From JADCCX01 sp031431475 (GTDB lineage Bacteria; Pseudomonadota; Alphaproteobacteria; Rhizobiales; Beijerinckiaceae), in the NCBI GenBank assembly GCA_031431475.1, contig JANPDL010000035.1, positions 310,001 to 374,000 of the forward strand: 64,000 bases of DNA. Direction: 5' to 3'. A program made the translations under genes and the position numbers. Below, one piece after another: positions 47,962 to 55,468 of this stretch. Position 1 is the stretch's first letter, and every line of letters begins with the position of its first letter. The notes below the pieces were generated by a model. It saw nothing but the letters and a program-made list of their open reading frames with translations. It was not told where the DNA came from and did no database searches.

Positions 47962-48849
47962 ATGTCGACCGAAGATGTCGATCCGCGCTTTGCTGATCTT
48001 GATGCCTGGCCTTTCGCCAATGCCATCGAGGCGATGTGGGATGGCCAATTGTCAGCAGTGGCCGCAGTACGCCCGGCGCTGCCCGCGATCACGGCGGCGG
48101 CGGAGGCTGCGGCCACGGCGCTGGGTGAAACTGGCCGCCTCATCTATGTCGGGGCAGGAACCTCCGGTCGCGTGGCCGTGCAGGACGGTGCAGAACTAAC
48201 GCCAACCTTCAACTGGCCTGTCGAGCGCAATGTGTTTCTGATGGCGGGCGGCGATCAGGCCTTTGTCTCCAGCATCGAGGGCGCGGAGGATGACGCGGCA
48301 CGGGCCGTACGGCAGATCAATGCGCTCACGCTTGGCCCGGCAGACGTCGTGATCGGAGTTGCTGCCAGCGGCACAACACCCTTCACGGTCGCCGCCGTCC
48401 AGCGGGCGCGGGAGCTGGGCGCGGTCACCATCGGCATCGCCAACAACAGCGGAACACCCTTGCTGACGGCGGCGGCTTTCCCGGTGCTGATCGAGACCGG
48501 CAGCGAGCTGATCGCCGGGTCGACCCGCATGAAGGCGGGAACGGCGCAGAAGGTGGTTCTGAATCTCATTTCCACCGGGATCATGCTGAAGTTCGGCAAG
48601 GTCTATCGTGGCATGATGGTCAACATGCGCGCCGCCAACGTGAAGCTGCAACGCAGGGCAGAGCGCATGGTCGCGCGTTTGGCGGATTGCAGTACCGAAG
48701 CCGCAGCGGAGGCTCTGGGCCAAGCGGATGGCGATATCCGGCTGGCGACCCTTCTGGCGCTCGGGCATGAGAAGGCGAAGGCGGTGACGCTGCTGAATAC
48801 GGCAAAAGGCAATTTGCGCCTCGCGCTGGCGGAAGCCAAAGCGGGTTGA
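47962..48849 (+). CDS. murQ: N-acetylmuramic acid 6-phosphate etherase
   Basis: A 295-residue SIS-domain enzyme cleaving the lactyl ether of MurNAc-6-P to give GlcNAc-6-P and D-lactate. Signatures are LIYVGAGTSGRVAVQDGAEL (substrate loop with the catalytic Glu), GAEDDAARAV (second Glu) and SELIAGSTRMKAGTAQK. The frame is open from 47809, but ATG 47962 gives the normal family length; GAGGAG lies 12 nt upstream. It connects AnmK, encoded 4 kb downstream, to NagA. Confidence 0.95.
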   Translation: MSTEDVDPRFADLDAWPFANAIEAMWDGQLSAVAAVRPALPAITAAAEAAATALGETGRLIYVGAGTSGRVAVQDGAELTPTFNWPVERNVFLMAGGDQAFVSSIEGAEDDAARAVRQINALTLGPADVVIGVAASGTTPFTVAAVQRARELGAVTIGIANNSGTPLLTAAAFPVLIETGSELIAGSTRMKAGTAQKVVLNLISTGIMLKFGKVYRGMMVNMRAANVKLQRRAERMVARLADCSTEAAAEALGQADGDIRLATLLALGHEKAKAVTLLNTAKGNLRLALAEAKAG

Positions 48850-48853
48850 GTAT

Positions 48854-49294
48854 TCAGGGCTTGCTGTAGGCAATGAAATTCCGCTCGGCCCCTGCAAACT
48901 CCCGCGTGTAGTGGTCTGTGGTTTGCCAGCCATGACGTTCGTAAAAACGGCGCGCCCCATGATTATCGCGGAAACATTCGAGACGGACTGCGCCTTTTGA
49001 CTCAGCATCCGCGAGAAGCTGTTCGCCCAGCTTTCGGCCAGTCAGTGCAGGCTCGAGGAAGAGCATGATCAGCAGGCCATCCTTCACCTGATGAAACCCC
49101 AGCATACGACCGGTCCCGTCTTCGCCGATATGCAGCCAGGGAATCTCATCGGGAAAACGCTGTTCGAAGAACGCCGCATCGCGCAGTGCCAAACCCTCTT
49201 CACCAAGGATCGACAGGAACGCCTCGCGGTAGCTTGCAGCCGCAATCCTGGCCAGATCAGGTATATCCGCTGGCGTAGCGGGCCTGATCCTCAC
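48854..49294 (-). CDS. GNAT-family N-acetyltransferase
   Basis: A 146-residue acetyltransferase. It begins with the usual GNAT start (MRIRPATPADIPDLARIAA) and has the acetyl-CoA-binding region LTGRKLGEQLLADAESKG and a C-terminal NHGARRFYERHGWQ motif. Start GTG overlaps the permease stop (GTGA), so it is the last gene of the four-gene ABC importer transcript. Its acceptor is unknown; acetylation of an imported amino sugar or peptide is a guess from context. Confidence 0.85.
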   Translation of the reverse strand: MRIRPATPADIPDLARIAAASYREAFLSILGEEGLALRDAAFFEQRFPDEIPWLHIGEDGTGRMLGFHQVKDGLLIMLFLEPALTGRKLGEQLLADAESKGAVRLECFRDNHGARRFYERHGWQTTDHYTREFAGAERNFIAYSKP

Positions 49295-50109
49295 TGTTCA
49301 CCCCGCAGCCTCGGGTCCAGCGTGTCCCGCACCACGTCTCCCAGCAGGTTCAGGGTGAACGCCAGAATGAGGATCGCGAGACCGGAAAAAACCGCGCTCC
49401 ACGGCGAGAGCAGCAGGAAGTTCCTGCCCTCCGCCAGCATCGTGCCCAGCGACGGTGCGGGTGGCTGCGTGCCGAGCCCCAGAAACGACAGCGATGCCTC
49501 CACAAGGATCGCCGCCGACAGCAGCAGGCTGGTCTGCACCACGATCACGCTGGCGAGATTGGGCAGGATGTGGATGAACAGTATCCGCATATCCGATGCG
49601 CCGATACACCGCGCGCTCGTGACGAAATCGCTCTCGCACAGCACCAGCGCAGGACCCCGGATCAACCTTGCAAAGATCGGCGTATAGACCACCGCGATGG
49701 CAATCGCCGTTGGACCCGGCCCCGGCCCCAGCATGGCAATAACGCCGATCGCCAGAAGCATCACCGGAAAGGCGAAAATGACATCCATGCAGCGCATCAG
49801 GATGCGATCAGTCCAGCCGCGGTAATAAGCCGCGAGCAATCCAAGCGTGCCACCAATCACCAGCGCCACGGATACCGCGATTGCCGAAATACCGAACGAC
49901 GCACGCAGGCCATGGATAATGCGCGACAGCAGATCGCGCCCGAACTGGTCGGTCCCCAGCCAGTGTGCGGTACTTGGCCCTTTCATGCGGGCGAGAATGC
50001 TCTGTGCAAGTGGGTCATAGGGCGCGATCAGCGGCGCAAAGACCGCGAGAGCAATCATCAGAGCGACAGCAGTAACGGAGACCAAAAGCAGGCGCGGGAT
50101 GCGGTTCAT
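49291..50109 (-). CDS. Peptide-type ABC transporter permease (DppC/OppC-like)
   Basis: A 272-residue inner-membrane subunit with six helices. Family features are the N-terminal DPLAQSILARMKGPSTAHWLGTD-type periplasmic segment, WLGTDQFGRDLLSRII, the EAA loop near FVTSARCIGASDMRILFIHI, and a C-terminal LLGDVVRDTLDPRL. The ATG overlaps the preceding permease stop by one base (a GTG three bases upstream is also possible). It pairs with the upstream permease and the 51072-52568 binding protein. Confidence 0.92.
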   Translation of the reverse strand: MNRIPRLLLVSVTAVALMIALAVFAPLIAPYDPLAQSILARMKGPSTAHWLGTDQFGRDLLSRIIHGLRASFGISAIAVSVALVIGGTLGLLAAYYRGWTDRILMRCMDVIFAFPVMLLAIGVIAMLGPGPGPTAIAIAVVYTPIFARLIRGPALVLCESDFVTSARCIGASDMRILFIHILPNLASVIVVQTSLLLSAAILVEASLSFLGLGTQPPAPSLGTMLAEGRNFLLLSPWSAVFSGLAILILAFTLNLLGDVVRDTLDPRLRGEQ

Positions 50110-51059
50110 CACGCGCCCTGTCGCACGCGCGGATCGATGACCGCATAAAGCAGATCAACCACGAAATTCACGAAGACGAAGCCGCAGGTGATGACGAGGA
50201 TGGTGGCCTGCACCAGCGGATAATTGCGCTCGGCAATAGCACCCAGAATCAGCCGCCCCAATCCCGGAATGGCGAAGACCTGCTCCACCACGATGGCCCC
50301 GCCCAGAAGATAGCCCGTCATGATGCCAACGCTGGTCACAAACGGAATCAGGGCATTTCTGAGTGCATGCCGGTACAGGATTGCCCTTTCAGGCACGCCC
50401 TTGGCGCGCGCCGTGCGGATGTAATCCTGGCTCAGCGCCTCCAGCATGGCCGAACGCACGAGGCGGGCGAGATTGGCCAGAATGGGCAGGGACAGCGCAA
50501 AGGCCGGGAGAAGCAACCGTGTGATATTGCCCAGCGGGTCCTGCAGGAATGGAACGTAGCCCAGCATTTGCAGATCAGGAAGGAATGTCGTCAGCAGCAG
50601 GATCAGCATGATGCCGAGCCAGAATGACGGGATCGTCAGGCCGGCCACCGTGGTGACCCGCAGTACCATGTCCCAGCCCTGACCGCGCAAACGCGCCATC
50701 AGCACACCCAGCGGTACGGCCAGTCCCGCCCCCATCACTAGTGCCAGCAGCGTCAGTTGGACCGTCGGCCAGACATGCGCGCTGATCTCGGCGGTGACAG
50801 GCCGCCGCGTCCAGAGCGACACCCCGAGATCACCGGTCAGCACACCTCCAAGCCACGAGATATATTGCCGGAGGATAGGCTGATCGAGCCCGATACGCGC
50901 GCGCAGGTCAGCCACGCGGTCCGGCGTCACCTCCGTGTTGGCCCCAAGCATGATCGCCACGGCATCGCCGGGGATCAGCCGGATCATCAGGAACGTGATG
51001 ACCGATACACCGAAGAGGACCACCAGAAGGTCGATCAGGCGGTCCCTGAGCAGGCGCAT
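50109..51059 (-). CDS. Peptide-type ABC transporter permease (DppB/OppB-like)
   Basis: A 316-residue membrane subunit with six helices. Recognisable blocks are the N-terminal LLVVLFGVSVITFLMIRLIPGD, GVLTGDLGVSLWTRRPV, the EAA loop YIRTARAKGVPERAILYRHA and the C-terminal VDLLYAVIDPRVR. It lies 12 bp downstream of the binding-protein gene and overlaps the next permease. No DppD- or DppF-type ATPase is encoded anywhere in the cluster. Confidence 0.93.
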   Translation of the reverse strand: MRLLRDRLIDLLVVLFGVSVITFLMIRLIPGDAVAIMLGANTEVTPDRVADLRARIGLDQPILRQYISWLGGVLTGDLGVSLWTRRPVTAEISAHVWPTVQLTLLALVMGAGLAVPLGVLMARLRGQGWDMVLRVTTVAGLTIPSFWLGIMLILLLTTFLPDLQMLGYVPFLQDPLGNITRLLLPAFALSLPILANLARLVRSAMLEALSQDYIRTARAKGVPERAILYRHALRNALIPFVTSVGIMTGYLLGGAIVVEQVFAIPGLGRLILGAIAERNYPLVQATILVITCGFVFVNFVVDLLYAVIDPRVRQGA

Positions 51060-51071
51060 CGGGGCGGTGGC

Positions 51072-52568
51072 TTACCGCGCCAGCGACGTGCTGCCGAGCG
51101 TCAGCAGCGAGCGGTTCGCCATGATGTCGAAGCCCTGCACATTGGTCCGCATCGCCGTGAACAGCTGACCGTAGGTCATGAACGCTGCCGGTCCGTCGCA
51201 GGATAGAAGCGACTGCACTTTGGCATAGGATGCCTTGCGCGCCGCCTGATTGCTCTCGATGCGGGCGCTGTCGAGCAACGCGTCCACCTCGGGGTTCGCA
51301 TATTTGAACACATTGGTGGAACCGCCACTGCGGAAGGTGCGGAAGAAGTAATCATCCGGGTCCACCGAACCGGCATTGGTGGAAACGAAGGCATCGAAGT
51401 TGGAATTGCGCCAGTCCTGCACGAACTGGCCAAGCTCTGGAATCTTCAGCTCTGCCTTGAACCCCGCCTTGTTCAGCTGAGCCTGTACGACCTGCGCGAT
51501 ATCCTTGATGTCCTGACGCGGCAGCACCAGCAGCGTGACCGCCACGGGCTGCGTGATACCGGCGGCTTTCAACAGTTCCTGCGCCTTGGCGGCGGAATGC
51601 GTGAAGCATGGGAAGGTCGCAACATCGCTCGCCCAGTCCTTCAGTGCGGGAGACAATGGCCCGCCTGGCACACCCGCGCCAAACAGGGCGGCCTGCACGA
51701 TTTCCTGCCGGTTCAGCGCATAGTTCAGGGCTTCACGCACTTTGGCGTTGTCGAACGGCGGTTTCGAGGTGTTCATGCCGACCAGCGTATAGGCCAGCTC
51801 CATCGTTTCGCTGATCTTCACATTGGGGCGGCCCTTGAGCTGCAGAGCGGTGGCTGCATCGATATTGGGCAGCATGGCATATTGCCCGCTGGAGATACCA
51901 ACTTGCCGCGTTGCCGATTCCGGAATGATGGTGAACTTCACACCGTCGAGCTTGGGCTGCGCCTTGTTCCAGTACGCCGCGTGCTTTGACAACTCGATGA
52001 AGCTGTTGGGCTGCCATTCCTTGAACCTGAATGGGCCTGTTCCGACGGGCTGGCGCTGCAAGCCGTCCTTGTTGGATTCGAAGGCCTTGGGTACGATGGC
52101 GATTGACGCCAGCGCCGTCAGGAATGGCGCGGAGGGTTCCTTCAGCGTCACTTCGACCGTGGCGGCATCCTTTGCGACTGCCTTCTCCATCGCAGCAAGG
52201 CGGGAGGCCAGCGGCGAGGCGATATCCTTGGTGACCACGCGGTTGAGGCTGGCCACGACGTCATCCGCCGTCATCGTGGAGCCATCGTGGAAGGTGGCGC
52301 CCGCAACCAGCTTGAACGTGTAGACCTTGCCATCCGGTGTCATCGTCCAGCTCTGCGCCAGACACGGCACGATCCGGAGGTCCTTGTCGATGGCAGTCAG
52401 GCCCTCGTAGATCGTGCCATTGACGATCTGGAACGAGTTGAACGCCGTGATGAGATGCGGATCAAGACCTGCGGGGGAGCCATCCACCGCCGCCTCGAGA
52501 ACCTGCGCCTGCGCTACGCCGAGCGAAAGGACAATTGCGAAAACCGATGTCGTCAGCCTGAGATTCAT
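51072..52568 (-). CDS. Peptide-type ABC substrate-binding protein (SBP_bac_5)
   Basis: A 498-residue periplasmic receptor of the DppA/OppA/MppA class. A signal peptide ends at AQAQ (about residue 22). Family blocks are GLDPHLITAFNSFQIVNGTIYEGL, TFHDGSTMTADDVVASL, VGTGPFRFKEWQP and a C-terminal region with DPDDYFFRTF. GGGGAGAG lies just upstream of ATG 52568. It heads the importer operon and is divergent from anmK; MppA in the same family binds murein tripeptide, which fits the surrounding recycling genes, but ligand identity is inferred. Confidence 0.92.
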   Translation of the reverse strand: MNLRLTTSVFAIVLSLGVAQAQVLEAAVDGSPAGLDPHLITAFNSFQIVNGTIYEGLTAIDKDLRIVPCLAQSWTMTPDGKVYTFKLVAGATFHDGSTMTADDVVASLNRVVTKDIASPLASRLAAMEKAVAKDAATVEVTLKEPSAPFLTALASIAIVPKAFESNKDGLQRQPVGTGPFRFKEWQPNSFIELSKHAAYWNKAQPKLDGVKFTIIPESATRQVGISSGQYAMLPNIDAATALQLKGRPNVKISETMELAYTLVGMNTSKPPFDNAKVREALNYALNRQEIVQAALFGAGVPGGPLSPALKDWASDVATFPCFTHSAAKAQELLKAAGITQPVAVTLLVLPRQDIKDIAQVVQAQLNKAGFKAELKIPELGQFVQDWRNSNFDAFVSTNAGSVDPDDYFFRTFRSGGSTNVFKYANPEVDALLDSARIESNQAARKASYAKVQSLLSCDGPAAFMTYGQLFTAMRTNVQGFDIMANRSLLTLGSTSLAR

Positions 52569-52632
52569 GATGCTCTCCCCTGTCTTCCCGTATGCGCGCC
52601 GCCTTCGCGGACATTCCCTATAGAAAACGGTA

Positions 52633-52658
52633 GTCTTGCCGGATATCGATTGCAAGAC
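52633..52658. promoter_or_regulatory. 26-bp inverted repeat, candidate operator between importer and anmK
   Basis: GTCTTGC (52633-52639) and GCAAGAC (52652-52658) are exact inverted repeats separated by 12 bp. They lie in the 123-bp spacer between the divergent binding-protein and anmK genes. The position and dyad symmetry suit a dimeric regulator controlling both directions. The same GCAAGAC occurs once in the nagA-murQ spacer at 47867. Confidence 0.45.
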
Positions 52659-52691
52659 AGTCGGTGTTGATCGGCTGAATCGGATTCCTTC

Positions 52692-53786
52692 ATGGCGCAT
52701 GAAACCCTCAAAACTGCCATCGGCGTAATCAGCGGCACATCGATGGACGGCATTGATATCGCCCTGATCGAAACGGACGGTCGCGCAGCCGTGCGCGCCG
52801 GTCCGGGTACAATGGCAGCCTATCCACTGATCTTGCGGAAAGAGCTTCAGGAATTCCTGAAAGACCCCGCCCGCGCCGAGCATGATCCACTGAAAGCGCT
52901 GGAGGAAGCGGTCACTGATGCGTTCACTTCAGCCATCGACAGCTTCATGAAAAGCAATGGGATCGTGCCATCGCAGGTCAATCTTATCGGCAATCATGGC
53001 CAGACTGTCTATCACAACCCAAAAGGGCGTTTCACCCGCCAGCTGAGCCTTGGTGCGCGCATGGCAAAGGCACTCGGCATCCCGGTCGTCGACAGATTCC
53101 GGCAGGCCGATGTCAAGGCGGGCGGGCATGGCGCGCCGCTGGTGCCGCTCTATCACGCGGCACTCGCAGCCGAGTTGCCGCAGCCGCTCATGGTGCTGAA
53201 TCTCGGCGGTGTCGGCAACGTGACCTATCTCGATGGCGAGACGATCATCGCCTTCGACACCGGCCCTGCTTCGGCGTTGATCGATGATCTCATGCTCAAG
53301 CGTTTCGGCGTTCCCTATGATGATGGAGGGCGCATTGCGCTGGAGGGAAGGGTGAACACGGGAGCTCTCGCATCATTGATGGAGAACCCGTTTTTCGCGG
53401 CGAAACCACCGAAATCACTTGATCGCAATGCTTTTCACCAACGGGCTGCCATCATCGATGCGCTGGAGGGTCACGACGCGGCGGCGACGCTGACGGCATT
53501 CACCATCGCTGCCACGGTTGATGCCCTGCGCCATGTGCCGAAGCGGCCAAAACGCTGGCTGGTCACAGGCGGCGGGCGCAATAACCGTGGCATCATGCAG
53601 GGACTTTCTGACAAGCTCGGCGTGCCGGTCGATCCGGTGGAATCCGTTGGATGGAACGGCGATCTGCTGGAGGCACAATGCTTCGGCTATCTAGCGGTGC
53701 GGTCAACGCTTGGCTTGCCGCTGAGCCTGCCGACAACAACGGGCGTGTCCGAGCCGATGACAGGCGGAAAGCTGTGGATGCCATGA
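52692..53786 (+). CDS. anmK: Anhydro-N-acetylmuramic acid kinase
   Basis: A 364-residue sugar kinase that hydrolyses and phosphorylates 1,6-anhydro-MurNAc to MurNAc-6-P, the first committed step of murein amino-sugar recycling. The signature VISGTSMDGIDIAL is at residues 12-25; NHGQTVYHNP, the VNLGGVGNVTYL-type block (LNLGGVGNVT) and GGGRNNRGIMQGL complete the family pattern. The stop overlaps the ggt start as ATGA. Confidence 0.96.
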   Translation: MAHETLKTAIGVISGTSMDGIDIALIETDGRAAVRAGPGTMAAYPLILRKELQEFLKDPARAEHDPLKALEEAVTDAFTSAIDSFMKSNGIVPSQVNLIGNHGQTVYHNPKGRFTRQLSLGARMAKALGIPVVDRFRQADVKAGGHGAPLVPLYHAALAAELPQPLMVLNLGGVGNVTYLDGETIIAFDTGPASALIDDLMLKRFGVPYDDGGRIALEGRVNTGALASLMENPFFAAKPPKSLDRNAFHQRAAIIDALEGHDAAATLTAFTIAATVDALRHVPKRPKRWLVTGGGRNNRGIMQGLSDKLGVPVDPVESVGWNGDLLEAQCFGYLAVRSTLGLPLSLPTTTGVSEPMTGGKLWMP

Positions 53787-55447
53787 ATCATCAAGCACCC
53801 TTCACCTGCGAAAAGCGCCCCGCCACCGGCTCGCGCGGCATGGTTGTCACCAATCACCCGCTGGCCTCGGGGGCGGGGGCTGAAATCATGCTGTCCGGCG
53901 GCAATGCGGTGGATGCAGCGGTAGCGGCGCTGTTTGCGCTGACCGTCGTCGAACCGATGATGGTCAGCGTGCTGGGCGGCGGCGTGATGCATCTCCGGCT
54001 GGCGGATGGGCGGCACAGGATCATCGATTGCCTGAGCACCGCTCCGGCAGCCTCCAAACCGGATATGTTCAAGCCAACGGGCGACAGTAAGCTTCCAAAC
54101 GCGCGGGCGGTCGAGGGACGCAAGAACGAGATCGGCCCTCTGGCCGTTGCGGTTCCTGGAGCGCTGGCTGGCTGGTGCAAGGCGGTGAAGGAGCATGGGC
54201 GGCTGCCGCTGGCCGACGTCGTCGCGCCCGCGATCAGGTTGGCTCAGAACGGCTTTGTCGTGACGCCCTATCTGTCGGATTGCATCAAGGATTGTGCCGC
54301 CGATATCGCCACGGACCCCGCCTTGTCGGCGCTGTTCCTGCCAGGCGGCGAGCCACTGCAGGCGGGGGATCGGCTGATCCAGAAAAACTATGCCGGTGTT
54401 CTGACGGCCATTGCCCACGAGGGCTCCGACTTCCTCTACTTCAGGGGTCTGGGCGACATGCTGGTCGAGCATCTCAGCAGCCGCAACGGCATCATCACCC
54501 GCGCCGACCTGATGTCTTACGAGCTCGTCATTCGAGAACCCATCCGCGCGACCTATCGCGGCTTCGACATCATCGGGCCACCACCGCCCGCATCCAGCGG
54601 CGTGCATATCGCCCAGATGCTCAATATCCTCGAAGGCTATGACATCCGTGCCATGGGCTTCGGTTCGGCGGATGCATGCCACGTGCTGGCGGAAGTCCTA
54701 AAGATCGCCTTTGCCGACCGCGCCGTCGCCACCGCCGATCCGGCCTTTGTCGATGTGCCGGTGGAGCGGCTGGTCTCAAAAACTTACGCCGGTGAGCGCC
54801 GCGCCGCCATCCGCATGGACCGGGCTCAAAGCTGGGGTTCGGGTCTCAGCGCGCCGGAATCCGCTGATACCACCCATGTCACGGTGGCCGATGCGGATGG
54901 TAATGTCGTCAGCGCCACGCAAACCCTGAACGGCCTGTTCGGAGCCTGCGTGATGATCCCCGGAACCGGGATGCTAGCCAACAACTACATGTACAATTTC
55001 GATCCGCACCCCGGCCGCGCGCTCTCGATTGCGCCGGGCAAACGCTGCTTCACCTCGATGGCGCCAATGATGGTGGCGAAGGATGGCAAGGTCCTGCACG
55101 CGCTGGGATTGCCCGGCGGGCTGCGCATCTTTCCGTCTGCGCTACAGGCCATCGTCAATCTCATCGATCACGGCATGTCCCCGCAGGAAGCCGTGGAAGC
55201 ACCACGCCTGTGGACCGAAGGCGGTGCGCTGGAGCTGGAACCGGCGTTTCCTGATGATATCGCCAAAGCTCTTGAAAAGCGCAGCCACACCATAACCCGC
55301 GTCAACCGCGTGGCGGGCGGCATGAACGCTGTGTCCTTTGCGGAAGATGGCCAGATGACGGGCGCCGCCTGCTGGCGCGCCGATGGCACGCCAGTTGGTA
55401 TTGCAGGCGGGTTGGCGCGGGCAGGCGTGCGGTTTACACTGGGGTGA
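53783..55447 (+). CDS. Gamma-glutamyltransferase family protein without signal peptide
   Basis: A 554-residue Ntn hydrolase. Large-subunit features include GGNAVDAAVA and the GGGVMHLRLADG loop. The autoproteolytic nucleophile is Thr363 in SADTTHVTV, followed by NVVSATQTLNGLFG. The N-terminus (MNHQAPFTCEKRPATGSRGM) is hydrophilic, with no signal peptide, so the protein is probably cytoplasmic, unlike the periplasmic E. coli enzyme. ATG 53783 overlaps the anmK stop, so it is translationally coupled to a murein-recycling kinase. A gamma-D-glutamyl muropeptide could be its substrate, but that is inference; the family also covers glutathione hydrolases and acylases. Confidence 0.88.
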   Translation: MNHQAPFTCEKRPATGSRGMVVTNHPLASGAGAEIMLSGGNAVDAAVAALFALTVVEPMMVSVLGGGVMHLRLADGRHRIIDCLSTAPAASKPDMFKPTGDSKLPNARAVEGRKNEIGPLAVAVPGALAGWCKAVKEHGRLPLADVVAPAIRLAQNGFVVTPYLSDCIKDCAADIATDPALSALFLPGGEPLQAGDRLIQKNYAGVLTAIAHEGSDFLYFRGLGDMLVEHLSSRNGIITRADLMSYELVIREPIRATYRGFDIIGPPPPASSGVHIAQMLNILEGYDIRAMGFGSADACHVLAEVLKIAFADRAVATADPAFVDVPVERLVSKTYAGERRAAIRMDRAQSWGSGLSAPESADTTHVTVADADGNVVSATQTLNGLFGACVMIPGTGMLANNYMYNFDPHPGRALSIAPGKRCFTSMAPMMVAKDGKVLHALGLPGGLRIFPSALQAIVNLIDHGMSPQEAVEAPRLWTEGGALELEPAFPDDIAKALEKRSHTITRVNRVAGGMNAVSFAEDGQMTGAACWRADGTPVGIAGGLARAGVRFTLG

Positions 55448-55468
55448 CCCGCACGCGCACACTGATCC

